A stretch of DNA of 64,000 nucleotides from Nafulsella turpanensis ZLM-10. Its GTDB lineage: Bacteria; Bacteroidota; Bacteroidia; Cytophagales; Cyclobacteriaceae. The translations under genes were made by a program, and so were the position numbers. The notes under the pieces were generated by a model. It ran no database searches. It saw only the letters and a list, made by a program, of their open reading frames with translations, and was not told the origin of the DNA. Of the stretch, positions 1 through 7,634 are shown piece after piece; positions within the stretch are counted from its first letter, which is position 1; every line of letters starts with the position of its first letter. Where the stretch lies: contig NZ_ANNU01000006.1 in NCBI RefSeq assembly GCF_000346615.1, forward strand, positions 166,797 to 230,796, read 5' to 3'.

Positions 1-152
1 CTGATTTTTGGTGAGCAAAGGTATTAAAAAAAATTACACTAAAAGAATACCTCTAAGCCTCATATTGTTTTAATTAGCCGAAAAACAGATACCCTTTTAG
101 TGCCGCTGAAAACTGGAAGCTTGCACCGCAAAAGAGCGGCTGCACAACAGAA
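1..152. other. Intergenic left edge, no gene seen
   Basis: AT-rich at the left and then mixed composition. I see no convincing reading frame, tRNA or terminator. A minus-strand frame covering 74-256 has a poor composition and overlaps the NqrM-like gene, so it is treated as a shadow. Confidence 0.5.
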
Positions 153-389
153 CTAAAACTTAGATAAAACTTTATTAACCTCGTTCTCTTCCACCTCCTC
201 TTTACCGCAGGCTTCTCCTGCTTCCACATTTTTACCGCAGAATCCGCAGGTGCCACCTTCCTTGTTCAGGAAAGGACTTTGCGATGCGCAGGTTCCTTTA
301 AACTGACCGTCTTTTACCAGTATCAGGCGTACCGACATCAGGATAAAAAAGAGGCCTATAAATGCTATTCCTAATAATAAAGTAGTCAT
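153..389 (-). CDS. Small NqrM-like membrane protein
   Basis: A 78-residue protein with one N-terminal membrane helix (about residues 3-24), followed by a short basic stretch, a 'GTC' motif near residue 33 and a 'CGFCGK' motif near residue 48, ending in an acidic tail. This order (N-terminal helix, Gly-(Ser/Thr)-Cys, then a CxxC) resembles the NqrM/DUF539 family, small cysteine-rich proteins that deliver iron during assembly of the sodium-pumping NADH:quinone reductase. No nqr genes are in the window, so the role is inferred from sequence shape only. A TAnnTTTG-type -7 element lies just upstream. It is divergent from mazG. It could instead be an unrelated metal-binding membrane protein. Confidence 0.6.
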   Translation of the reverse strand: MTTLLLGIAFIGLFFILMSVRLILVKDGQFKGTCASQSPFLNKEGGTCGFCGKNVEAGEACGKEEVEENEVNKVLSKF

Positions 390-405
390 TGTTCTGTTAT
401 TTGTG

Positions 406-413
406 CAAATTTA
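406..413 (-). promoter_or_regulatory. Candidate -7 element TAAATTTG for the NqrM-like gene
   Basis: On the minus strand this reads TAAATTTG, matching the Bacteroidota -7 consensus TAnnTTTG, and would start transcription about 10 bases before the ATG at 389. No TTTG/TTG box at the usual 17-23 base spacing is evident, so only half of the promoter is supported. Confidence 0.4.
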
Positions 414-467
414 CGATATACTAGCAAAACGCATAAGCGAAAGGCAAAGTTTCTAAAGCAAAAAGAG

Positions 468-1289
468 ATGCAAGCACCCAAAGCCCCACAGGACCCGAAA
501 AGGAAAGAAAAGCTCGAGGCATTTGACCGCCTCCTCACGATTATGGATGAGCTGCGACTCAATTGCCCCTGGGACCAGAAACAGACCATTAGCAGTCTGC
601 GCCACTTAACCATAGAGGAAACCTTTGAACTCTCCGATGCCATACTGGACAATGATATGGAGGAAGTGAAAAAGGAGCTGGGCGACCTGATGCTCCACAT
701 GGTCTTTTACAGCCGGATTGCTTCTGAGGAAGGGGACTTTGATGTATCGGATGTGCTCCACAGTATTAGTGATAAACTGGTTCACCGCCACCCGCATATT
801 TACGGCGATGTGGAAGCCAATGATGCGGAAGCAGTAAAGGCGAACTGGGAAAAAATAAAGCTGAAGGAAAAAGGCCGCAAAAAGTCTGTGCTCGGTGGGG
901 TGCCACGCTCCTTGCCCGCACTCATTAAGGCCATGCGGATTCAGGAAAAAGCCCGGGGTGTAGGCTTCGACTGGGAACATAAAGAACAGGTGTGGGAAAA
1001 AGTAGAAGAAGAAATGCAGGAATTTAAGGAGGAGTTTAATGTAGCGGCAGATAAGGAAATTGATAAGAACAAAGCAACGGCCGAATTTGGCGACCTGCTC
1101 TTCTCCCTCATTAATTATGCCCGCTTTGTTGATATAAATCCTGAAGAGGCCCTTGAGCTGACCAATAAAAAATTTATCCGCCGCTTCCAATACCTGGAGG
1201 AGGAAAGTACCAAAGCAGGCAAACAGCTGGGCGACATGACACTGGCTGAAATGGATGAATACTGGAATAAGGCAAAGAAGCTGAAATAG
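468..1289 (+). CDS. mazG: Nucleoside triphosphate pyrophosphohydrolase MazG
   Basis: A 273-residue protein, close to the length of E. coli MazG (263). It has two MazG-type helical modules. The first holds the metal-binding EExxE...ExxD pattern ('EETFELSDAI' followed by 'KKELGDLMLHMVFYSRIA'); the second repeats it ('EEEMQEFKEEF' then 'AEFGDLLFSLINYARFV'). MazG hydrolyses NTPs and dNTPs to monophosphates and pyrophosphate, cleaning the nucleotide pool and, in E. coli, lowering ppGpp under starvation. The ATG at 468 gives the full-length family start. It stands alone, divergent from the NqrM-like gene and convergent with the CrtA-like gene. The assignment is secure from motif content and length. 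Confidence 0.95.
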   Translation: MQAPKAPQDPKRKEKLEAFDRLLTIMDELRLNCPWDQKQTISSLRHLTIEETFELSDAILDNDMEEVKKELGDLMLHMVFYSRIASEEGDFDVSDVLHSISDKLVHRHPHIYGDVEANDAEAVKANWEKIKLKEKGRKKSVLGGVPRSLPALIKAMRIQEKARGVGFDWEHKEQVWEKVEEEMQEFKEEFNVAADKEIDKNKATAEFGDLLFSLINYARFVDINPEEALELTNKKFIRRFQYLEEESTKAGKQLGDMTLAEMDEYWNKAKKLK

Positions 1290-1444
1290 TAGTTGTTAGT
1301 TGTTTGTAATAACTTTTTTGGGGAAAGAGGATAAAAAGCCGCCTGAGGTTTGGAAAAAAGGAGTATAGCGTCTTCTCTGGGCTTATTACTGAATTAGACA
1401 TTCTGATCCCCTTAATATCATTCTACTACTCAGGAACCTGAAAG

Positions 1445-2194
1445 TTAGGATAGAGAAAGGTAGGCAGCCAGCGGATCGTTACCATTCCAGCTGCCCGTGG
1501 CCTGCAGGGGAATAAAACGGGCAAAAAGCTCTTCGCTATACCAGTTCCGGCTGCGGGTTTTATGAATTACCTCCTGGTGCCGCCGCATTCCGTAAGCAAA
1601 AGCTTTTAGCTTCTCCTGACTTTGCCAGAGACTGACGGTACCCTGCTGTATCACCGGCCACTCACCAATGCCCACCTGCGCCAGCAGTCCTTCTGCCTGC
1701 TGGGTTTCTGCACTTACTCCGGGTACATGCCGCCAAAAATCATACAAACGGCTGAAGCGGATACTTGCCCTGGTTAACGCTACCAGCGGACCTTTATAGT
1801 CTGTAGTAAGGGAGTGGAGCGGCAAGAAGGGATTGCTCCCCTGCCAGTAGCCTTTAGCTGAAACGGGAAGCATTTTCAGGGTGTACACTTCCTGGCAGCG
1901 CTGCCGAATGGAGCGAACGAAAGGAGAGGTCTGTATAAAATTTTCTGCCGCTTTTTCAGTTTGCCAGCTGGAAAAAACAGCGTAGCGGCCAAAATCGGGC
2001 TTTATACTAAAGCCAGCGCCGGCCCCTGTTCCCATCATGGCACCGAATTTCAAACCTTGCAGGCCGCTGAGGTACTGCCGCGAAAGTCCCATTTGCCGAA
2101 AGCCCCACCACTTCCTGCCTTCCTGAAGGCGAAAAAGCATAAATACAGCCACTGGTGTAGCAGGGGATTGATATTTTTCTTCTACATGCGGCAT
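1445..2194 (-). CDS. CrtA-like (spheroidene monooxygenase family) protein
   Basis: From the ATG at 2194 the product is 250 residues; a longer in-frame start at 2290 would add 32 residues without family resemblance. The sequence has features I associate with the CrtA/spheroidene monooxygenase-like family: 'RFSRLYDFWRHVPG' in the middle, 'QVGIGEWPVIQQGT' and 'FAYGMRRHQEVIHKTR' further on. CrtA oxygenates acyclic carotenoids in purple bacteria; many Bacteroidota carry homologues with no demonstrated substrate. No other carotenoid gene is in the window, so a carotenoid role is not established. A dimeric alpha/beta barrel heme-dependent enzyme is likely from the family. Confidence 0.72.
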   Translation of the reverse strand: MPHVEEKYQSPATPVAVFMLFRLQEGRKWWGFRQMGLSRQYLSGLQGLKFGAMMGTGAGAGFSIKPDFGRYAVFSSWQTEKAAENFIQTSPFVRSIRQRCQEVYTLKMLPVSAKGYWQGSNPFLPLHSLTTDYKGPLVALTRASIRFSRLYDFWRHVPGVSAETQQAEGLLAQVGIGEWPVIQQGTVSLWQSQEKLKAFAYGMRRHQEVIHKTRSRNWYSEELFARFIPLQATGSWNGNDPLAAYLSLS

Positions 2195-2385
2195 TGTTTT
2201 GCAGGAATTTTTGTTAGTGCTAAGAATAAACGAGCACTTATGCGCCCTAACCTCCTGAGAAGGCTTATTGTTCAATAGCCTTAATTTCAATGCCTGCTTT
2301 TCTTAGGAAGCCAAGCGATTTTAAATAAAGCCGCACGTTATTTGCTGGAAAATTAATAGTATTACAGCTGTAATTATCAATTTGT

Positions 2386-3108
2386 ATGAAACTCTTACCC
2401 TATATGCTCATTCTTGTGTTGGTAGGCTTTTTTGCTCCGGCAAAGGCTCAAATACAGGATGACCTCTGGTTCGATGGCCAGGTAATTTTAACCGATGGTC
2501 AGGTTGTTGACGGAAAACTCAGCTATTATTCCGACCGAAAAACCGGTTTGCTTCAAATAAATACAGGCAACAAAATTCTGTCATTCGATGCGAATCAGAT
2601 TGTTTCCTTTCGCTTCTATGACCATGAGCTGCAAAGGCACCGCCGCTTTTACTCGCTCCCATACCCGCTGGCAGGCCAGAACTATGACATCATGCTGTTT
2701 TTTGAAGCGAATTATGAGGGACCGCACATCTCCCTTCTCTCCAAAACGGAGTTTAAAACCGAAATCAGAAATGCGAACCCTCACTCATACCGCTACAGAG
2801 GCTATTATATTCCACGCTGGTATAACGATCCGTATTCGCCCCGTACCTATAACATAATGGTCCCCTACGAAACCTTATATCTGGTTACTCCGGAGAGCAG
2901 TATTGAGGATTACTCAGATGCCACCCCTGTGGTTGAACAACGCATCCGCTACCGCAAAGCAGATTATGATTTACTGCTGGAGATGATGAAGGATAAAAGA
3001 AAGGCCGTAGAAAAGTTTATTGAAACCAATAAGTTAAACCACAGGGAGAAAACTGATCTAATTAAAATTATGCACTACTACAATCAGCTAAAAAGTGATG
3101 AAAGCTGA
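2386..3108 (+). CDS. Exported protein of unknown function
   Basis: A 240-residue protein with a clear signal peptide (Lys at 2, hydrophobic core to about residue 17, cleavage expected after 'AKA' at 19-21). The mature part starts with a beta-rich segment 'GQVVDGKLSYYSDRKTG', which reads like a small beta-sandwich, then a tyrosine- and arginine-rich middle ('PHSYRYRGYYIPRWY'), and a charged helical C-terminus. I do not recognise a named family. Periplasmic or surface location is inferred from the signal peptide and absence of membrane helices. It is convergent with the DUF84 gene. Confidence 0.75.
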   Translation: MKLLPYMLILVLVGFFAPAKAQIQDDLWFDGQVILTDGQVVDGKLSYYSDRKTGLLQINTGNKILSFDANQIVSFRFYDHELQRHRRFYSLPYPLAGQNYDIMLFFEANYEGPHISLLSKTEFKTEIRNANPHSYRYRGYYIPRWYNDPYSPRTYNIMVPYETLYLVTPESSIEDYSDATPVVEQRIRYRKADYDLLLEMMKDKRKAVEKFIETNKLNHREKTDLIKIMHYYNQLKSDES

Positions 3109-3232
3109 TTGTAAAATGGTAAAGTAAAAAAGCTAACTGAAAAGGAAGCCAGAATTTTTAAGGTGAAGAAGAAATAGTTACGCACCCCATCAGCCTGAAG
3201 TAAGTAAAACCTTTACTCCAAAACACTACCTA

Positions 3233-3284
3233 AGCAGGTAAATGTATATCCACAGGAAAGTAAAGAAAGCCATCTTTACCTGCT
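3233..3284. repeat. Inverted repeat in convergent intergenic region
   Basis: AGCAGGTAAA at 3233-3242 is the exact reverse complement of TTTACCTGCT at 3275-3284, with a 32-base spacer. It sits between two convergent genes (ends at 3108 and 3371) and may act as a shared transcription end, although there is no clear T-run next to it. Nothing else is recognised in 3109-3370. Confidence 0.35.
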
Positions 3285-3370
3285 CTGCTGCCTGCTTACG
3301 CTTAAAATAGGAGCCCTGAGCAGGGAAAATTCTTTTTACTTTAAAGCGGCAGTTACGAATACAGAGGAAT

Positions 3371-4474
3371 TCAGACCTCCACTTCAATAAGAGTGTCCTC
3401 TACCGCGTAAAGCTCCGGATTTTTAAACGGAATAAGGGCCATGGCCACCGCACCGGCATAGTATTCGGCACGGTCAATCAGCCCGTGGGTAAGTATACCG
3501 ATGGCTCCGCTGCTAAGCTTGCTGTTTGTTTTTCCGAAGATGATATCATCAGCCTCTCCGAGTTCTTTTCCGTCCCTGACTAATTCCGCTACCTCCAGCG
3601 GTAACACGAATGTCCCTGTCCTGGACTTCCCCTGCATTCCTTTCGGACCTATCAGCACAATCCATGCAAAGGCATAGAAATCATCTCCCTCTTCCTGCAG
3701 GCCACCTTCCAGACCAATCCAGTAATCAGCCTCAGGCTGCTCCTGTTGTGCTGTGAGGGCCCTGTGCAGGGCACCCATAAAAGTTTCATCGTCCGTCATC
3801 GGCTGGTCGGCTACGCCGGAAGCTACAGAGATGCCATCGAAGACAAACTCCTGGTCCGGGAACATACGGCTAAAACCCAGCTCGGCTGCTTTAATTTTGG
3901 CCGGATTTCGGGAGGCTACCACTACATGGTTTCCCCGTTTTGCCTCCTGTTTTACTACCTCCATGCCTTTATCAGCACCTCCTGATGGTTCAGGAGCCTC
4001 CGCAGCATTTCTTCCCCCTTTAGCCTTAGATCCTTTTTTTGCACTTCTCCTGGCTTTTGGTTTTGGCTTCGCTGCTGGTTTTTCAGCTGCTTGCTGAGCT
4101 TCCGAATTCCTTGCTTCTGCCCTTTGTCCGGCCTCCTGCTTTACTAGTTCTCCCTTAGGCGCTGCCTTTTTTTTCTTTGCCCGTTTTGGCTTTGCTTCTG
4201 CTGGCTCTGGTTTATTCTCCTGTTTTGCCATTGCCGCCCCTTCCTGCTTCTGTTCCTTTTCAGCAAGCGGTTCTCCTCCGGTCTTCGGCTTTTGAGCAGA
4301 TTTCTTTTTGCTGGTTCTCCCTTTTCTTTTTGCTTTAGGCTTTAGCTCCGCTTTATCGGCGGTTTCCTGTTTTTTATCTTCTTCTACTACTTTAACCGCA
4401 ACCCGGTCTATTTCTTTGGCATTCGTATCCTGTTCCTGGCTGGCTGTTTTCTTCGAAGCTGTTTTCTTTGTCAT
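3371..4474 (-). CDS. DUF84/YjjX-type NTP phosphatase with long basic tail
   Basis: A 367-residue protein in two parts. Residues about 182-367 form a DUF84/YjjX-type inosine/xanthosine triphosphatase domain: 'VVVASRNPAKIKAAELGF' at its start, 'GVADQPMTDDETFMGALHRA', 'WIGLEGG' and 'SSGAIGILTHGLIDRAEYY' near its end. The family removes deaminated purine triphosphates such as ITP and XTP. Residues 1-180 are an unusual Lys/Ala/Pro/Glu-rich tail resembling the C-terminus of histone H1 or other DNA-binding low-complexity tails ('KPKAKRKGRTSKKKSAQKPK'). An internal ATG at 3964 (Met171) preceded by AGGAGG 13 bases upstream could start a normal-length enzyme. The enzyme call is good; the tail's role is unknown. 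Confidence 0.82.
   Translation of the reverse strand: MTKKTASKKTASQEQDTNAKEIDRVAVKVVEEDKKQETADKAELKPKAKRKGRTSKKKSAQKPKTGGEPLAEKEQKQEGAAMAKQENKPEPAEAKPKRAKKKKAAPKGELVKQEAGQRAEARNSEAQQAAEKPAAKPKPKARRSAKKGSKAKGGRNAAEAPEPSGGADKGMEVVKQEAKRGNHVVVASRNPAKIKAAELGFSRMFPDQEFVFDGISVASGVADQPMTDDETFMGALHRALTAQQEQPEADYWIGLEGGLQEEGDDFYAFAWIVLIGPKGMQGKSRTGTFVLPLEVAELVRDGKELGEADDIIFGKTNSKLSSGAIGILTHGLIDRAEYYAGAVAMALIPFKNPELYAVEDTLIEVEV
3962..3983 (-). promoter_or_regulatory. Possible internal ribosome binding site and start
   Basis: On the minus strand a perfect AGGAGG lies 13 bases before an in-frame ATG (Met171 of the 367-residue frame, at 3964). Translation from here would yield a protein of about 197 residues that matches the usual length of DUF84/YjjX enzymes. 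The spacing is longer than usual, and AGGAGG here also encodes part of a Ser-Gly-Gly-Ala stretch, so it may be chance. Confidence 0.3.
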
Positions 4475-4541
4475 AAGCTGAAAAAATATTGCTCTTTACT
4501 ATTATTCGTAAGTTTTAGCATAACGGTTTCCTTATCTGGCA

Positions 4542-5567
4542 TCAATTATACTGCACATAGTGCTCCCATTTTTCCAGAACGGTTGTAAAATCTTCCGGTA
4601 AATCGGTATTAAACTGTAACCAGTCGCCGCTGCGTGGATGTTTAAACCCGAGCGATTTTGCATGAAGTGCCTGGCGAGGCAGCAGCTTAAAGCAGTTCTC
4701 TACAAAAGACTTATATTTGCTAAACCTGGTGCCTTTCAACACCTTATCGCCTCCGTAGGTAGCATCATTAAACAAGGGGTGGCCGATGTAACTCATGTGG
4801 GCTCTAATCTGGTGCGTACGTCCTGTCTCCAGATTACACTGGATAAGCGAAACATAACGCAGATTCTTTAATACCTTATAGTGGGTAACGGCGCGCCTGC
4901 CCATATCGCCTTCCGGAAAAGGAGCGGTTACCCGCCGGTCTTTTAAGGAACGGCCTAAATTTACATTAATTGTGCCTGTTTCGGCCTGGGGCTCTCCCCA
5001 GGCCAGGGCATAGTAGGTTCTTTCGATGCTATGGTCAAAAAACTGTTTGGCTAAGCCCTGCATGGCCAGTTCTGTTTTGGCCACTACCAGCAAGCCCGAG
5101 GTATCTTTATCTATTCGGTGTACGAGACCGGGTCGCCCTTCATTTTCAGGCATGGTGGGCAAATTTTGAAAGTGATGTACCAGTGCATTAACCAGTGTAC
5201 CTGTCCAGTTGTTATAAGCAGGGTGTACGACCATACCAGCAGGCTTGTTCACAATCAGCAGGTCATCATCTTCAAATAAAATATCCAGCGGTATATCTTC
5301 TGGCTGAATATCTGTATCGCGCGGAGGTTCCGGCAGGGCAATGGTAATTACATCGCCAGGGCGTACCTTATAGTTACTTTTAACCGGTCGTTCATTTACC
5401 TTAATAAATTCGTCGTCAATGGCCTTTTGTACCCGGTTGCGGGTTACATTGGGCAGCCGGTCCATTAAAAACTTATCAATACGCAGCAGCTGCTGTTTTG
5501 GGTCTACGACCATACGATGATGCTCAAAAAGCTCGTCGTCCTCCTGTTCTTCCTGGTAATTCTTCAT
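4542..5567 (-). CDS. RluD-family 23S rRNA pseudouridine synthase
   Basis: A 341-residue protein with an N-terminal S4 RNA-binding domain ('LLRIDKFLMDRLPNVTRNRVQKAI' region, about residues 27-90) and an RluA/RluD catalytic domain. The catalytic aspartate lies in 'GLVHRIDKDTSGLLVVAKT', and 'ETGRTHQIRAHM' is the second family signature. RluD enzymes convert uridines of large-subunit rRNA helix 69 to pseudouridine; the exact target position here is inferred from family. The start 'MKNYQEEQEDDELFEHH' gives an acidic N-terminal extension of about 20 residues. A -7-like TATCTTTG lies only a few bases before the ATG. Confidence 0.92.
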   Translation of the reverse strand: MKNYQEEQEDDELFEHHRMVVDPKQQLLRIDKFLMDRLPNVTRNRVQKAIDDEFIKVNERPVKSNYKVRPGDVITIALPEPPRDTDIQPEDIPLDILFEDDDLLIVNKPAGMVVHPAYNNWTGTLVNALVHHFQNLPTMPENEGRPGLVHRIDKDTSGLLVVAKTELAMQGLAKQFFDHSIERTYYALAWGEPQAETGTINVNLGRSLKDRRVTAPFPEGDMGRRAVTHYKVLKNLRYVSLIQCNLETGRTHQIRAHMSYIGHPLFNDATYGGDKVLKGTRFSKYKSFVENCFKLLPRQALHAKSLGFKHPRSGDWLQFNTDLPEDFTTVLEKWEHYVQYN

Positions 5568-5574
5568 ACTGCTG

Positions 5575-5582
5575 CAAAGATA
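5575..5582 (-). promoter_or_regulatory. Candidate -7 element TATCTTTG, near-leaderless
   Basis: Reads TATCTTTG on the minus strand, matching TAnnTTTG. If used, transcription would begin about 2-3 bases before the ATG at 5567, leaving almost no leader. No upstream TTTG box at consensus spacing was found. Confidence 0.3.
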
Positions 5583-5700
5583 GGGAAATTATAGGTTGAT
5601 ATGCTAAGCTACCGAAAGACAGGTGCTTATTCAAAGGATACAGGAGGAGCGGGTAAAGATAACTTTGCCCGTAACCACAGGTGTTTATACAAAATGAAGA

Positions 5701-5728
5701 TTTGAAGCCCATCGTTTTCTTATATTTG
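5701..5728 (+). promoter_or_regulatory. Candidate promoter TTTG-N16-TATATTTG
   Basis: TTTG at 5701-5704 and TATATTTG at 5721-5728 match the two Bacteroidota promoter boxes, with a 16-base spacer (one below the usual 17-23). Transcription would begin near 5734, giving a 26-base leader to the ATG at 5760 and supporting that start over the TTG at 5742. Confidence 0.5.
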
Positions 5729-5759
5729 TAAGGATCAGGCATTGAGACGATTTATCGAA

Positions 5760-6692
5760 ATGGATATCCTTCCTTTTTCCTCACCAATCACGACTCCTCC
5801 TATTCAGTTAGTTGAGGATCCTGTGCTGAGCAAGCACAAGGTGCAGCTTTGGATAAAACGGGAAGATCTCCTGCACCCACACATCAGCGGAAATAAATGG
5901 CGAAAGCTCAAATATAACTTACAGGCCGCCCGCCAGCAGGGACAGAAGGTGTTACTTACCTTTGGAGGAGCTTTTAGCAATCACATTGCTGCTGTTGCGG
6001 CCGCAGGCAAAACGTTTGGCTTTCGAACGATTGGCATCATCAGGGGAGAAGAACACCTTCCGCTCAATGCTACGCTGGCTTTTGCGCAGGAGCAGGGCAT
6101 GGAGCTTCGCTACATGAGCCGGTCCACCTATAAAGAAAAGGAACAGCCGGAGGTGATGCTACAGCTAAGGGAACAATTTGGAAAGTTTTACCTGATACCG
6201 GAAGGAGGCTCAAACGCATTGGCCGTACAAGGCTGTGCCGAAATTATACATGACCTTGAAACCAGCGCCTATGATTATATCTGCACCGCCTGTGGCACAG
6301 GTGCCACTTTAGCTGGTTTAGTAGCGGGCATGAACCGGAAAAAGCAGCTGCTGGGCTTTCCGGTACTGAAGGGCGGCAGTTTCCTGAAAGCGGAGGTGGA
6401 CAGGCTAACAAAGGAGTACAACGGGCAACTCTACCATAATTACCAGCTCATGACAGATTACCACTTTGGCGGCTACGCCAAATGGAAACCGGAGCTGCTC
6501 AACTTCATGAATATTTTCAGGGAGGTAACCGGCATTCCGCTCGACCCCATCTACACAGGTAAAATGCTCTTTGGCCTGTACAATCTGGTACAAAAAGGCT
6601 TTTTTAAGCCGGGCACAAGCCTGCTGGCTATCCATACCGGAGGGCTCCAGGGAGTTAAAGGCTTTAGGGAGCGTTTTGGCGATCTGATTTAG
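5760..6692 (+). CDS. D-cysteine desulfhydrase / ACC deaminase homologue
   Basis: From the ATG at 5760 the product is 310 residues of the PLP fold type II family. The cofactor lysine is expected at Lys46 in 'HISGNKWRKLKYNL', followed by 'LTFGGAFSNHIAAVAAAG' that binds the substrate carboxylate, and the phosphate-binding loop 'ACGTGATLAGLVAGM'. Relatives either deaminate 1-aminocyclopropane-1-carboxylate or cleave D-cysteine to pyruvate, sulfide and ammonia. Motifs visible here do not let me choose, and Bacteroidota members are mostly annotated generically. A TTG six codons upstream is a less likely start because of the promoter position. It stands alone between two minus-strand units. Confidence 0.88.
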   Translation: MDILPFSSPITTPPIQLVEDPVLSKHKVQLWIKREDLLHPHISGNKWRKLKYNLQAARQQGQKVLLTFGGAFSNHIAAVAAAGKTFGFRTIGIIRGEEHLPLNATLAFAQEQGMELRYMSRSTYKEKEQPEVMLQLREQFGKFYLIPEGGSNALAVQGCAEIIHDLETSAYDYICTACGTGATLAGLVAGMNRKKQLLGFPVLKGGSFLKAEVDRLTKEYNGQLYHNYQLMTDYHFGGYAKWKPELLNFMNIFREVTGIPLDPIYTGKMLFGLYNLVQKGFFKPGTSLLAIHTGGLQGVKGFRERFGDLI

Positions 6693-6694
6693 CG

Positions 6695-6913
6695 GGAAGC
6701 GGTTAAACCCTCCGTTTGGCTGAACTTCTTCAGAAAATCTCTGATATCCACTTTACTCGTTGCCTTTGGCTCCATTCGAAGAATATGTCCTTCTTCAACG
6801 GTAAAGGGCTGGTGGGCCAGAAAGTAATCTCCTTTTTCATAATAGATAACAATAAGCTCTCCTTTCCGACCAAGAGGCACCTGCTCATAAATGTGCTCCC
6901 TGTCAATATTCTT
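6695..6913 (-). pseudogene. Short coding-like fragment, unknown
   Basis: An open frame of about 72 codons without an ATG (first usable start is GTG at 6880) encodes a natural-looking sequence with 'YEQVPLGRKGELIVIYYEKG' and 'PFTVEEGHILRMEPKA', preceded by a TAA at 6914-6916. The segment reads like the end of a larger beta-rich protein rather than a shadow of the flanking genes, which do not overlap it. It lies between the desulfhydrase homologue and the YdeI-like gene, and its end abuts the stop of the former. It could be a remnant or a short real gene using GTG. I cannot name a family. Confidence 0.35.
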
Positions 6914-6928
6914 TTATGGCCTTCTACC

Positions 6929-7561
6929 TCAACTATACCGCCCCCTTTTGCCTTCTCGAAGCAATTCCAGCATTTGCTGCAGGCGGCGCAGGCGGGTATC
7001 GGCCCGCTTCGCATTGGTTATCCACTGCACATACTCCTTCCGGTGGGTATAGGCGAGGCTGTTAAAAAACTCCTCTTCCTTTGGATGAGCCCCAAGGGCC
7101 ACCCGGATGTACTCGGGCATTTCCAGTATCCGTTCAGAAGCGGATTTTTCTGAACTCCCTACCATAGAGCCTTCCTTACGACTTACTTTGCTTTCGTGCC
7201 GGAAACGTAATGCCGACCATGTTTCGTCGATAGAAACAGCCGCTACTCCTCCGTAGCCGGCCTTATATACCACCTCCCAGCCTTTATCGCGATGGAGGTC
7301 GGTATGAAGGGCGGAGCTTTTTTTAGGATAACAGAACCATAGCTTCCCATCTTCTTTTATCGCTTTTAATGCTTTGGGAGCCTGTGCATTCAGCTCTTCA
7401 ATATTTCTGACGAAAAGCTGCACATAATCATAGTTATTTCCTTCTGGCGAATCATCAAAGGGTATAGGTTTAATGGCCTGCAAAAAAGATTCCGGCGCCT
7501 GCAGGATGAGGTTTTTCTCCCCGGGCTGTAATTTGAGTTTTTTAGCTAATGCGTTTTCCAT
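6929..7561 (-). CDS. YdeI/OmpD-associated family protein
   Basis: A 210-residue protein. The N-terminal part resembles a small DUF3052-like domain ('FVRNIEELNAQAPKALKAIK', 'DGKLWFCYPKKSSA' and 'DETWSALRFR'). The C-terminal part is the YdeI/OmpD-associated helical segment: 'MPEYIRVALGAHPKEEEFFN', then 'RKEYVQWITNAKRADTRLRR'. Members are cytosolic; a few are linked to bacteriocin or peptide resistance, but the biochemical role is not known. It lies just downstream of the radA terminator on the same strand, so is probably its own unit. Confidence 0.8.
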   Translation of the reverse strand: MENALAKKLKLQPGEKNLILQAPESFLQAIKPIPFDDSPEGNNYDYVQLFVRNIEELNAQAPKALKAIKEDGKLWFCYPKKSSALHTDLHRDKGWEVVYKAGYGGVAAVSIDETWSALRFRHESKVSRKEGSMVGSSEKSASERILEMPEYIRVALGAHPKEEEFFNSLAYTHRKEYVQWITNAKRADTRLRRLQQMLELLREGKRGRYS

Positions 7562-7571
7562 AGATCTCCAT

Positions 7572-7613
7572 AAAAAAGGCTGTCGTTCCTGAATATACGG
7601 AAGACAGCCTTTT
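7572..7613 (-). terminator. Rho-independent terminator after radA
   Basis: AAAAGGCTGTC (7574-7584) pairs perfectly with GACAGCCTTTT (7603-7613), an 11-bp stem with an 18-base loop. On the minus strand the stem is followed by a T-run. It lies directly downstream of the radA stop. Confidence 0.8.
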
Positions 7614-7634
7614 ACTGCAAAATTTTCAAAATTA

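Noticed and set aside
74..256. 60-residue minus-strand frame at the left edge
   Set aside because: It overlaps the NqrM-like gene in another frame and has a Trp/Arg-rich unnatural composition.
606..1190. 194-residue minus-strand frame opposite mazG
   Set aside because: Antisense to a gene with intact MazG motifs; Phe-rich shadow composition.
1961..2278. 105-residue plus-strand frame opposite the CrtA-like gene
   Set aside because: Antisense to a gene with family features; no resemblance to a known protein.
3244..3253. DnaA-box-like ATATCCACAG near 3.25 kb
   Set aside because: Single site with a mismatch; no cluster nearby.
3181..3370. Possible tRNA or riboswitch in the convergent gap near 3.2 kb
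   Set aside because: No cloverleaf or conserved core was found; only a simple 10-bp inverted repeat is visible.
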